Source of the DNA: Prorocentrum cordatum
Taxonomy: Eukaryota; Sar; Dinophyceae; Prorocentrales; Prorocentraceae
Length of the DNA stretch: 50,000 bases
Direction: 5' to 3'
Assembly (NCBI GenBank): GCA_963575745.1
Contig: CAUYUJ010000702.1
Location: 1-50,000 of the forward strand
Every line of letters begins with the position of its first letter. The first letter of the stretch is position 1. This document shows, in pieces, positions 32,030 through 40,395 of the stretch. The notes under the pieces are model-generated. The model did no database searches, had not been told where the DNA came from, and worked only from the letters and a program-made list of their open reading frames with translations. A program made the position numbers and the translations under genes.

Positions 32030-32205
32030 AGATCCCGAGCTTCGGGCTTCGGCCGACGGGCTTCGACCGACGGCCGAAGCCCGACGGGGCTCGGGGCCGG
32101 GGGGCTTCGACCGACGGCCAAAGCCCGACGGGTTTCGACCGACGGCCGGGGGGCTCGGGGCCGACGGGGCTTCGGGCTTCGGCCGACGGGCTTCGACCGA
32201 TGGTG
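32030..32205 (+). repeat. CTTCGACCGACGGCC repeat
   Basis: Loose tandem words GGGCTTCGACCGACGGCC, GAAGCCCGACGGG and CTTCGGGCTTCGGCCGACGG. Many are near self-complementary. Immediately upstream (in gene sense) of the VWD-like exon. Confidence 0.75.
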
Positions 32206-32209
32206 GCAG

Positions 32210-32420
32210 GTCTGCGCTGCATCGGATCGCGCAATCAAATCGGGTCGAGAGCGGGTCGAATCGCCAGCGAAGCGTCCCGCATCGGATCGGTATCGGATCG
32301 CCGCGCCCCGCCTCCAGCTGGCCCTGGCCGATGCCGGTGAGCAGAGCCGGGCCACGTCGAATTGGAATCGCGGCCCCAGCCGGCGAATCGAATCGCATCG
32401 AATCGGATCGTATGCGGCCC
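32210..32420 (+). repeat. ATCGGATCG cryptic repeat
   Basis: Words GGATCG, GAATCG and GGTCGA repeated without fixed period, like 30120-30300. No gene. Confidence 0.55.
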
Positions 32421-32454
32421 TGTCCTGGAGGCGGGTGCTGGGGGAAGCGGGCCC

Positions 32455-32520
32455 TTCGGCTACACGCAAGAGAGACCCCAGGCAAGAGTGACCCTTGGTG
32501 CGCGGCTTCTTGGGGGGCCG
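32455..32520 (+). repeat. Short dispersed repeat, copy 2
   Basis: TTCGGCTACACGCAAGAGAG then CCCAGGCAAGAGTGACCC, similar to the stretch at 28745-28800. Confidence 0.6.
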
Positions 32521-32614
32521 CGGATGGGCCAAGAACACGAGCGCAAAAGACTCTACTACTGTCGCTTCGCGCGCGGCGATCGGGGGTGGTTGTTATTCCG
32601 AAGGGCTTAGGCGA

Positions 32615-32825
32615 CCCGTCCTCCTCCTCCTCTTCCTCCTCCTCCTCCTCCTCCTCCTCCTCCTCCTCCCCCTCCCCCTCCCCATCCCCTCCTCTCCGCC
32701 TCCTCCTCCTCTCCCCTCTCCTCCTCCTCCTCCTCCTCCTCCTCCTCCTCCTCCTCCTCGTCCTCCTCCGCCACCTCCTCCTCCTCCTCCGCCTCCTCCT
32801 CATCCTCCTCCTCCTCCTCCTCACC
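32615..32825 (+). repeat. TCC pyrimidine tract
   Basis: About 210 bp of CTCCTC with CCCCTCCCC islands. Strand-mirrored relative to the GGA tract at 29280-29640. Confidence 0.93.
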
Positions 32826-33119
32826 GAAACAGAACTCCACCCCACCGCATCCCTAGCAGGGCAGACCCGGCGTTTCGCCTGAGACTTCCTCGCCGCGAGC
32901 GACCCTGAAACTTGAAATTCGCAACAGTTTCAATCAAGGATGCAGGGCGCGAGTGGATTTCAAAGTGTGACTCTCGCCTTCGCACCGCGCGCATGCGTCT
33001 TGCAAGTTTGCACCACGTTCGAGGATGGAGGGCGGCTCCCCTGCAGAGTGTGGCTCTGCCTTGGCGCCGCGCATCTCCGTCGCAACAGCTTGCGCCAGTT
33101 TCAAGGATTCACATGGTCG

Positions 33120-33445
33120 AAATCTCAGGAACAAAGGTCTGGCACGAATGAAGGTTGTCAGGACGCAGCAGTCACGATGATTCGCGGTGCTGGAATCCTA
33201 AGAATGGTGTTCTGGCACGATCTAAGGCTGTCAGGACGCGATAATCACGCTGATTCGCGGCGCTGAAGTCCCAGGAATGGCGTTCTGGCACAATTCAGGC
33301 TTGTCAGGACGCCGCAGTCACGTTGACTCGCTCGCGGCGCTGAAAACCCAGGAACGGTTTTCTACCACGATTAGATTTGTCAGGACGCAGCAATCCCGCT
33401 GATTCGCGGCGCTGAAATCCCAGGAGTGGCGTTTTGGCGCGATTG
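33120..33445 (+). repeat. ~72-bp tandem repeat, about four copies
   Basis: TGTCAGGACGC recurs at intervals of about 71-77 bp (from near 33157), each followed by TGATTCGCGGCGCTGAA and CCAGGAATGGCGTTCTGGC-like sequence. It lies between the VWD-like gene and the repeat-protein gene and is non-coding. Confidence 0.85.
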
Positions 33446-33579
33446 TCTTCCAACGTGGCGCCTCCAGCCATGAAAATAAGTTCTTCCAGGGGCCAGCGGC
33501 GAGGAAACTTGGAACGAAGGTTGTTTGCCACATCATTCGATGGTGCGTCTTAGGTTCACGCTGGTTCCCCTCCTTCTCC

Positions 33580-34145
33580 TCATTCTCCGCTCCGCAAGGC
33601 GACCTGGGCGGCAGGCTGGGCGTCGAAGCGGATGACCTTGCCGCCTGCCGTGACAGCGTAGCTGTCGTCGCCGTGCACGAAGCCGCCCGCCGTCATGTGA
33701 TCATTGCCCACCTCTGAAGCAAAGTCGCGCACCTCGATGGTCGGAGAACAGCGTAGCTGTCGTCGCCGTGCACGAAGCCGCCCGCCGTCATGTGATCATT
33801 GCCCACCTCTGAAGCAAAGTCGCGCACCTCGATGGTGGAGAAATCGGCCAAGCTGAACCTCACCACCGTTCTGTGGTAGGCGCCGTTGTAGTAGCCCATC
33901 ACATACCCGAACGTACCGTCCGTGAAGCCGTTGTAGAATCCTGTCAGGGCCGGATTCTGATCCGCTAGATTCAACACTTGCACCGTGCTGAAGTCGTCCA
34001 GCCTGAACCGCGGGACCTTACCAAAGAAGCCACTCCCCGAATGGTACGGCACAGCGTACCCCCACGTACCGTCGGTGAATCCGCCGAAGAAGCCAGCGAG
34101 GCCAGCGTCGGTGTTCGTCAGGTCGAGCACTTCCACTGTAGTCCG
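33580..34145 (-). CDS. FSTVQVLDL-repeat protein, 3' exon (frame broken by a duplication)
   Basis: The exon starts near 34145-34157 with TTVEVLDLTNTDAGLAGF and carries about three and a half ~45-residue repeats of the form (F)STVQVLDL-(D)-L-GF-GGFTDGT-GY-PY-GKV-RFSLADF. Aromatic and Gly positions recur, which suggests a beta-propeller or beta-solenoid fold; I know this repeat only from dinoflagellate predicted proteins of unknown function. A 95-bp tandem duplication (33653-33740 and 33748-33835) throws the frame, so translation as written stops at 33693. Without the second copy the frame reads YAVTAGGKVIRFDAQPA and ends at TGA 33582-33580, so that is the likely original end. Dead allele or assembly error cannot be told apart here. 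Confidence 0.7.
33653..33835 (-). repeat. 95-bp tandem duplication in an exon
   Basis: Two virtually identical 88-bp copies, 33653-33740 and 33748-33835, at a period of 95 bp. Since 95 is not a multiple of three, the reading frame changes after the first copy read. Confidence 0.93.
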
Positions 34146-34217
34146 CCGACCCCCGCTTGCTGGGGGGCACAGATGCCCCTTTCCCCCCCCCCTCCCCCAG
34201 GGTCCAAGATCGAGTTT

Positions 34218-34366
34218 CGGAAGGGGGAGGAGGAGGAGGAGGAGGAGGAGGAGGAGGAGGAGGAAGCGAGGAGGAGGAGGAAGAACGCAACGGGCTCGCA
34301 CCTAACATTAGTCGAACGTAAAAAAGGAGGAGGAGGAGGAGGAGGGGGAGGAGGAGGAGGGACGAG
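34218..34366 (+). repeat. Two GGA runs
   Basis: GGA triplets at about 34222-34266 and 34325-34366, separated by ordinary sequence. They lie in the proposed long intron of the repeat-protein gene. Confidence 0.85.
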
Positions 34367-34479
34367 CTCCTCAACGCGCCGCTAGGGCCTCCGGAGCATC
34401 CAAAGCCAACCTCCGCGCCGCCTCCAAGGTGCCCGAAATGCGATCTCAAACGGCACGAGGGGGGCACCACCACGCCCAG

Positions 34480-34965
34480 ACGGCCTCAAAAGCAATCAAG
34501 ATGGCCTGACGACCGCCCGAGACGCCGAGAGGACCCCCAAGAGGGCCTCAAGAGGCAGAAACACACACTGACTTCGCCAAGGTTCTCGAGTGACGTTCGC
34601 CCCCTCGCCTGCTCGGGCGTCCAGAGAGCCATCGCGGCGCGAGGGGCCCCCCTGACATGGCCCAAGATGGCCCGAGGGGCCCCCAATGGGGCCAGAAGAC
34701 GGCCCCAAGAGGGCCCCAGGACGGCCCAAGAAGCCCTCAAGGCGGCACAGACAGAGCCTCGAGAGGCCCAGAGAGAGGGGCTCAGGAGAGGCCCAAGGAG
34801 GGGGAGGGGAAGCAGCAAGGACCGCGGGAACACCCCCCCACGCAAGATGACCCTCCAGACCCCCAGGAGGACCCCAAGAGGACCCCAAGAAGCCCCCAGA
34901 GAACACAGAAAATCCCCAAGGAGCCTTGGAAAACTCACGAGGCCGCCCACTAGGCGTCCGAGAGG
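34480..34965 (+). repeat. CCAAGAGGCCCC cluster 2
   Basis: Loose tandem of CCCAAGATGGCC, CCCCAAGAGGACC, GGCCCAAGAAGCCC and CCCAGGAGG words, all in the same sense as cluster 1. The peptides read from either strand only reflect the repeat. Confidence 0.8.
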
Positions 34966-35419
34966 CCCGCAGAAAAAACGCAACAGACACGGAGAAAGAC
35001 GAGCACGAATCAGCAACAACTACACGGAGTCAGCAGGACGGGAAGTGGCAAAAAAAACAGACATACACGCACGCAGTCGGAATCCGCACATGTCCTCTCG
35101 GGGTCGGCGGAATGGCGTGAGCCCGCTGGATCCGCCCGCCCGCCGAGCAGAGGGCCGCGTGAGATGTAACAGTGAGAAGTCCTTCTTGCAACCCCCGCCC
35201 CAGCCCAAAGGCCTCCGCCATTCCGCCGCCCGGCCGCGGCCGACGCCCTTTTTCGGGCTCCAAGACTGCTTCCAGACGGCGCCCAAGACGAGCTCGAATT
35301 TCACGCCGTTCCCATCGCGCTTTCGGGCCTGATTCTGGCTCCACTTTGGCGCCGTCGGACCCTTCGGGCCCCTTCTCGGCGTCGGCTCCCCCAGGCCCTC
35401 GAAAAACGCCCCGTTGGGT
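34966..35419. other. No gene seen
   Basis: GC-rich sequence inside the proposed intron of the repeat-protein gene. Nothing specific is recognised. Confidence 0.35.
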
Positions 35420-35464
35420 CCAGACGTCGCCCGCAAAACTCGAAGCATCAAACATGTAGCACAA
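35420..35464 (-). pseudogene. Possible fragment of a BspA-type (DUF285) repeat
   Basis: CYMFDASSFAGDVW on the minus strand resembles the MF-ASSFN-D--W core of DUF285 / BspA-like repeats, common in algal surface proteins. Only about 14 residues match, the frame upstream is different (MNNLKEFVLH), and no second repeat follows. It may be a relic or chance. Confidence 0.2.
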
Positions 35465-36139
35465 ACTCCTTTAAGTTGTTCATGGTTGCTGTCTCGCTCG
35501 GGGTCCCGCGGTCGTCTCTTATGGCTGTCTCTCGGGCTCGTCTGCGGTAACTTTTGGCATGCGAATCTCGACGCTGTTTTGTCGGGCGCGCTCCAGTGTA
35601 AATGTCAAGCGATTCTCGACCCAACTTGGGCGTCAAAACCGAGCCCACAACGGCCCAGATCCTGGCCCACTTGTTGTTAGGCAATGAACGGGTTTGCGGC
35701 CCACATAGAAGTGCTGTCGCATGGGCCGCCCAGGGGCCCCCCGGGGCGGCATCGATAACAACTTGGCTTCTTTTAGGGCCCTTCTCGGGGCCCTCTTCGG
35801 CCCTTTACGGGCGCCGCTTGGGCCGCTTTCGGGCCGTGTGTTACTTGTTTCGGGAAATGCTCCGGCTGTCTCTGGCCTCCTGTGGATAGGGGGCAAGGGT
35901 CAAGAGCGCCAGCGTCCATACCACTGATCCGTTGGTACTGATGACGGGCCGACGACTAATCGACAAATTCATCATCGCTCAACCACGCGGAATACCTGAG
36001 CCCAGTCGGCGATGGGATGGACAAGTGGAGCGCGGAGAAAAAAAATGGAACATGTGCCGCATCTTCGGGATATCGTCGTCCAGTCCTGGAGCCTGCGAAA
36101 ACTGGAAGCGAGGGGCGGTGAACGCGGAGCGTCTCGAAT
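35465..36139. other. Rest of the proposed intron, no gene seen
   Basis: At 35720-35840 GGGCCC-rich words repeat (GGGCCCTTCTCGGGGCCC). No coding-like frame until the exon whose end is near 36140. Confidence 0.4.
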
Positions 36140-36773
36140 AAAATCTGCCACGCTGAATCGAACCATTTTCCCATCACCCGCGCCACCAGTCCTGGATTTG
36201 AGTAAATACCCCCAACCGCCAGCGAAGAACCCCTTGTAGAAACCCTCAAGGCTCGGGTCGATCGCCTCTAAGTCGAGCACCTGCACCGTGCTGAAATCTG
36301 CCAGGCTGAACCGAGCCACTTTGCCAGAATAGATGGGGATCCGGCCAGCGGTGGTGGCAGGGTACCACGGCACCATGTAACCCCACGCGCCATCGGTAAA
36401 CCCACCGCTGAACCCTTTCAGAGTGGCGTCGGTCTGCGCAAGGTCGAGGACTTGCACGGTGCTGAGGCTGAAATCTGACAAGCTGAATCTGACGACTTTG
36501 CCCATTCTGACGTCGTATGATATTGTCCACCCTGTGGTTGATGTTGGAACCAGGTACCCGTAGTCGCCATGAGCAAATCCTCCTTCAAAATACTGCAGGT
36601 CGCTGTCGATTGTCCTCAGGTCCAGCGATTCCACCGTCGAGAAATCCGAGAGGTCCAACCGCACGAGCACGCCGCCCCACCCAGCATTGCCTTTGAAGTA
36701 AGGCGTGAGGTACGCGTAATTGCCACTGGTGAACGCCCCTCTGAACTGACAGTCTGGAATTTGTTGTCTGATG
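36140..36773 (-). CDS. FSTVQVLDL-repeat protein, middle exon
   Basis: Starts at 36773 after TTTTTTCCAG (a strong acceptor, phase 2) and carries about four and a half repeats: IPDCQFRGAFTSGNYAYLTP, LDLSDFSTVESLDLRTIDSD, FSLSTVQVLDLAQTDATLKG, FSLADFSTVQVLDLEAIDPS and KMVRFSVADF. The repeat is cut at VADF near 36140, and the next exon resumes with TTVEVLDL near 34145, so register continues across the gap; the exact splice sites are unclear (no GT stands at the expected point, and a GA or GC donor is possible). Regular Gly and aromatic positions suggest a beta-structured tandem-repeat protein. No signal peptide is in this exon. Substrate or partner is unknown. Confidence 0.72.
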
Positions 36774-36968
36774 CTGGAAAAAACAAAGCAGGTCATAAGC
36801 GCAAACATTCGGAGGTCCGCGCGGAGTACCTGTGTCGGGAGCGGACACCCCTCCACCCCGCACCCTCCCCACGGCGCGCGGGGGGCGGCGACAGGGGCGC
36901 GGCCAGGGGCGGCAAGGATGGGGCCCAGCGCCAACCCAAGAAATCCTCGCGGACCCTCGAGAATTCAC
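36774..36968 (-). other. 195-bp intron with a hairpin core
   Basis: GTGAATTC at 36968 and TTTTTTCCAG ending at 36774 flank it. Splicing joins ...LDILNNKHRHN-A to IRQQIPDCQFRGAFTSG in matching phase (2 to 2), and the joined peptide fits one copy of the ~45-residue repeat. That independent check supports the intron. Confidence 0.75.
36810..36959 (-). repeat. Introner-like hairpin element, copy 3 (diverged)
   Basis: Outer arms CGGAGGTCCGCGCGGA (36810 on) and TCCTCGCGGACCCTCG (to 36959) match the ends of copy 1 at 31663-31793, and GGGCCCAGCGCCAACCCAAG at 36920-36939 matches its right arm. The inner GC-rich hairpins are worn. The distance from the element to the acceptor AG is 36 nt, against 39 and 44 nt in copies 1 and 2. 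Confidence 0.8.
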
Positions 36969-37138
36969 GCGTTATGCCGGTGTTTGTTGTTCAGGATATC
37001 CAGAACATCGACGTCGCTCGATGAGAAGGGCGCGCGAACCGCGTCGACGAGTAGGCCCTCCACCACGCCGGCCTGCACGACCAGGAGGCCAAGGCGCACG
37101 ATGGCCATCTGCACGAAGGCCATGCGCACGTGCGTTCT
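36969..37138 (-). CDS. FSTVQVLDL-repeat protein, 5' exon (start uncertain)
   Basis: In frame with the middle exon, the minus strand reads RMAFVQMAIVRLGLLVVQAG, VVEGLLVDAVRAPF and then FSSSDVDVLDILNN, the first half of a repeat. Third positions are strongly G/C, as in the other exons. An AG at 37139 (CCCCTCAG) could be its acceptor, with an ATG at 37123. Directly upstream a different frame also looks coding (SVISGTHAHSNAIAYTILPR), so a one-base frameshift or sequencing error near 37140 could have split one longer exon. The hydrophobic stretch might be a signal anchor, but without the true start this is speculation. Confidence 0.45.
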
Positions 37139-37439
37139 CTGAGGGGGAAAGGGCGCCCGCTGCCGCGAGGCAAGATTGTGTATGCGATGGCGTTGGAGTG
37201 GGCGTGAGTGCCGCTGATGACTGAGCCCCAAGTGGTTGCGGATGGGGGCTCGCAGGAGGGGCCGGTGGGGGCGGAGCAGGAGGGGCACGACAGCCACTCC
37301 TCCAAGTGTGTGGTCCCGGCTCGGGCGGAACCGCAAGAAGCTCGGGCCTGCGCTGCCGAAGCCCCGATGCACAATCCCTCATGGAAAAAATAGGCACGCG
37401 CTCGTTCCCGGGGCCACACTCCTTCGTGACACACGCCAT
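37139..37439. other. Possible further coding sequence in another frame
   Basis: On the minus strand about 25-30 codons just upstream of 37138 (ISGTHAHSNAIAYTILPRGS) have coding-like third positions, one frame away from the exon above. Beyond that nothing is recognised. Confidence 0.25.
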
Positions 37440-37665
37440 CGTCGTCACCACCTGCATCGTCATGATCAACATCACCATCATCACCTCAACTAGATGCATT
37501 ACCTTCAACCGCGTCAAACGTATCATCGCCCCCATCACCACCACCAGCATCATCATAACCATCACCAACGCCGACACCGACAGCAACACCACCGCCATCG
37601 TCACCGCCATCGGCATCGTCATCGTTATCGTCGTCGTCATCATGCTCATCCTCATGCTCCTCCCA
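37440..37665 (+). repeat. CATCAC / ATCGTC trinucleotide-type sequence
   Basis: Triplets ATC, ACC, CAC and GTC recur in phase (CACCATCATCACC, CATCGTCATCGTTATCGTCG). Simple sequence, no gene. Confidence 0.75.
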
Positions 37666-37699
37666 CTAATCGGCGGCGAGTCCAGGGATGAAGTGAAAG

Positions 37700-37990
37700 G
37701 GGCGGGCCTTCTCAGAAGGCTCGGAAGTCCCCTGGCCTTCTGAGAAACGTTCTAAGCCTTCCCCGAAGACACAGAAAACTCGTCGGGTGGCGCGAGGGGC
37801 TTCTGGGAAATTCCGCCGCCCTCTGAGAAGGCTTCTCCTTCTCACTTCCGCCCCTCGCTCGCCGCCGAATTTGGTTTCTGGGTCATAACTCGTGTCTCTC
37901 GCGGCCATTCGGGACGGCCCGGGCACCCCCGAACGCCCTCGGCGAGGCGCAGCTGCTGGCAAGCATCGCGAGGCTAGAAAACCGCCGAGA
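37700..37990 (+). repeat. Dispersed repeat R1, copy 1
   Basis: Contains CTTCCCCGAAGACACAGAAA, GGCGCGAGGGGCTTCTG, CCGCCCTCTGAGAAGGCTTC and CCCCTCGCTCGCCGCCGA in this order. The same series recurs at 39495-39760. A partial third copy (CCCCTCGCTCGCC) is at about 38045. Confidence 0.85.
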
Positions 37991-38213
37991 CTTGACGAGA
38001 GCGTCCGAAAACCTCGAACCTCGAAGTTCGAACCTCGAACTTCCCCCCCTCGCTCGCCGGCGAGCAGAGGGAGAGGAATCCCGGGGGAACGAGGACCCTC
38101 CTCCTCCTTCTCGCTCCACGGGGCACCCTCTCGCCAACCGACTGAAAGGCCGCCCTGAGCAGGTGCCCTTGATTATCGTCAATGATCTGTAGAAGGACGC
38201 GCGAGTGTTCAAC

Positions 38214-38353
38214 GAGGAGGAGGAGGAGGAGGAGGAGGAGGAGATGGAGGAGGAGGAGGAGGAGATGGAGGAGGAGGAGGAGGAGGAGGAGGAGGAGGAG
38301 GAGGAGGAGGAGGAGGAGGAGGAGGAGGAGGAGGAGGAGGAGGAGGAGAGGCG
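38214..38353 (+). repeat. GAG purine run
   Basis: About 140 bp of GAG/GGA triplets with two ATG interruptions. It is the mirror strand of the CTC run at 38503-38618. Confidence 0.95.
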
Positions 38354-38502
38354 GAGCCGACCGTGTGCGCAGAGCCGAGCCGAGCCGAGCCTCCCCCGCC
38401 TCACGCGGCGCGCGCGCGGGGGCGGCGCAAGGGAGGCGGGGGCCGACTCCCGAGGAGGCCGGGGCCCCATCTTGAGGGTTTCTTCGAAGGGCTTGGGCAA
38501 GC

Positions 38503-38618
38503 CATCCTCCTCCTCTCTCTCCTCTCCTCCTCCTCCTCTCCTCCTCCTCTCCTCCTCCTCCTCCTCCTCCTCCTCCTCCTCCTCCTCCTCCTCCTTCTCA
38601 TCCTCCTCCTCCTCCTCT
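38503..38618 (+). repeat. CTC pyrimidine run
   Basis: About 115 bp of CTC/TCC triplets. With the GAG run 150 bp upstream it forms an inverted pair able to fold back. Confidence 0.95.
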
Positions 38619-38956
38619 GAACGAAAAATTCTAACATAGTCAAACAATGCCCCAAAATGGCCAGAGGTGGTCGAAGAAATCGTCCCCAGACCATGTGTTG
38701 ACCACGTCTGGATAGATTCCTCCTCTAGAGGGGCAGGCCCGACTGAACGATAGGGGGGGGCCTGGCCCACGGGGAGGGAACACGTCAACCCTGTAGGCGG
38801 CGGCGCAGCGATCTCGGCGAGAGGCGCCCGGACCGCCGCAAAGCCGCACGTCGTTTCCCTTAGGCGGCGTGGGCTCTCTCCCGCCCCCTCTCTCGGCGAT
38901 CACAGGGGCGCTCGGGGGCCGAGGCGCCCCCCCCCCTGAGCCTATGCCCCCCCTTC

Positions 38957-39219
38957 GGGTTGACCCAAAAGAGGGTCCAGGGACCAGGGGGTGGTGCAAT
39001 AGACCTGGAGTAATCGATCTGTGAGGTTGCAACACACTTGGGGCGCGCAGCACATTCCGGGCAGGGGCGCAAATGTATTGCTGGATTTTCGCGCGCAATG
39101 CACTACTCGCAATACAACGCAATACAATTCTCCAGAGCAGTACATTTGCAATACAATTGCCCCAAGTCTGTTGCACCACCCCCTTTCAGCTGGACCCCCT
39201 CTTGGGTGTGCTTGACCCA
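38957..39219. mobile_element. MITE-like element with ~55-bp terminal inverted repeats
   Basis: The left end (GACCCAAAAGAGGGTCCAGG, GGGGGTGGTGCAATAGACCTGG, 38957-39008) and the right end (CAAGTCTGTTGCACCACCCCC, GGACCCCCTCTTGGG, 39161-39219) are imperfect inverted copies. The ~150 bp between has no coding frame but several GCAATACAA words. Length and structure fit a non-autonomous inverted-repeat element. No target duplication was seen. Confidence 0.7.
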
Positions 39220-39494
39220 TTCACGTTAGGTCGGGCATGTCCCCCTACAGGCGGCTTTTGGACGAAAAATTTAAAATTAACCAAACACATGCGAAGGTGA
39301 TCAAACTACTTTTGAACTTTCCTCCTGCAGAGAGAGAATCGTTATTGTTCCTGGTCCCGGCGCCCAGCGAGGGCCCCCCCCGCCCCCCCGGGGGCCAACG
39401 ACGATCAAATACCTCGCGTCCTGTTTTTTTCACGACGCGAGCATGTCCAGTTTTTTTCGCGACGCGAGCATGTCCTTGGGCCGTCCGTTAAACT

Positions 39495-39760
39495 TTCTGA
39501 CCTTCCCCGAAGACACAGAAAACTTCTCGGATGGCGCGAGGGGCTTCTGAGAAGTCCCGCCGCCCTCTGAGAAGGCTTCTGCTTTTCACTTCCACCCCTC
39601 GCTCGCCGCCGACCTGGTTTTTGGGTCACGACTCGGGTCTCTGGCGGCCGTCTGGGACAGTCCGGGCACCCCGGAGCGCCCTGGGCGAAGCGCAGGGGAG
39701 TCTCCCAGGGCCGGCAAGCGGCCGAGAACCGACGAGACCGCCCGAAAACCTCGAGCGGGA
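39495..39760 (+). repeat. Dispersed repeat R1, copy 2
   Basis: Same order of words as 37700-37990 (CTTCCCCGAAGACACAGAAA, GGCGCGAGGGGCTTCTGAGA, CCCCTCGCTCGCCGCCGACC, GGTCACGACTCGGGTCTCT, CCGGGCACCCC). Confidence 0.85.
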
Positions 39761-39798
39761 GCAGGAAGTAGCTATCCTCCCCGCTTCGCCCCGAGCCC

Positions 39799-39995
39799 TG
39801 TGGATGCCATGACAGTGGACACTCGAACAACCCTATCACTGAATTCAAAAACGTGTTTAGAATGTGCAAAACATGTTCTAGACATGTTTTCAACATGTCA
39901 TGTACATGATACGAGCATGTTTCACACATGTTCTGGACATCTGGAAAACATTCGGCAACATGCTTCCTCTGCGTGGATCGTCCTCCGCAACCCGA
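39799..39995 (+). repeat. Dispersed repeat R2, copy 1
   Basis: TGTGGATGCCATGACAGTGG, then AACATG / ACATGT words and GATCGTCCTCCGCAAC. It follows R1 copy 2 directly and recurs 400 bp on. Confidence 0.85.
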
Positions 39996-40198
39996 GCCTT
40001 CTCTCCCCCCCCCCCTCCTCTCACGCCGCACTCCCGCCGACGGGACGGGCCGCGCAGAGCACGGTCCTGGCCCGAGCGGCGGCGGTCCCGTGGGTCGCCG
40101 CGGCGCTCTGACCTCCGGGGCGGAAGGGGCGAGGACGGAGGCCGAGTCAAGGCGATAGCAAAACGCCCGCGTGGAGCGCGGAACGACGTGGTGGTATT

Positions 40199-40395
40199 GT
40201 GGATGCCATGACAATGGACACTCTAACAATCCGATCATTGAGTTTCGAGTGTGTTTATCAGTGTGTCGGGAAATGTTATAGACATGTTTTGGACGTGTGT
40301 TTGCATGTATGAAGCATGCCTTTACATGTTGGACATCTGGGACGTATTTGGCAACATACTGGCTTTCCATTGATCGTCCTCCACAATACCAGTGC
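40199..40395 (+). repeat. Dispersed repeat R2, copy 2
   Basis: TGTGGATGCCATGACAATGG, GTTATAGACATGTTTTGGAC, TTGGACATCTGG and GATCGTCCTCCACAA, aligned to 39799-39995 at an offset of 400 bp with many point differences. Confidence 0.85.

Noticed and set aside
31797-32882. 361-codon plus-strand frame
   Set aside because: It overlaps the well-supported minus-strand exon at 31867-32001 and then runs through GACGGCC and TCC repeats.
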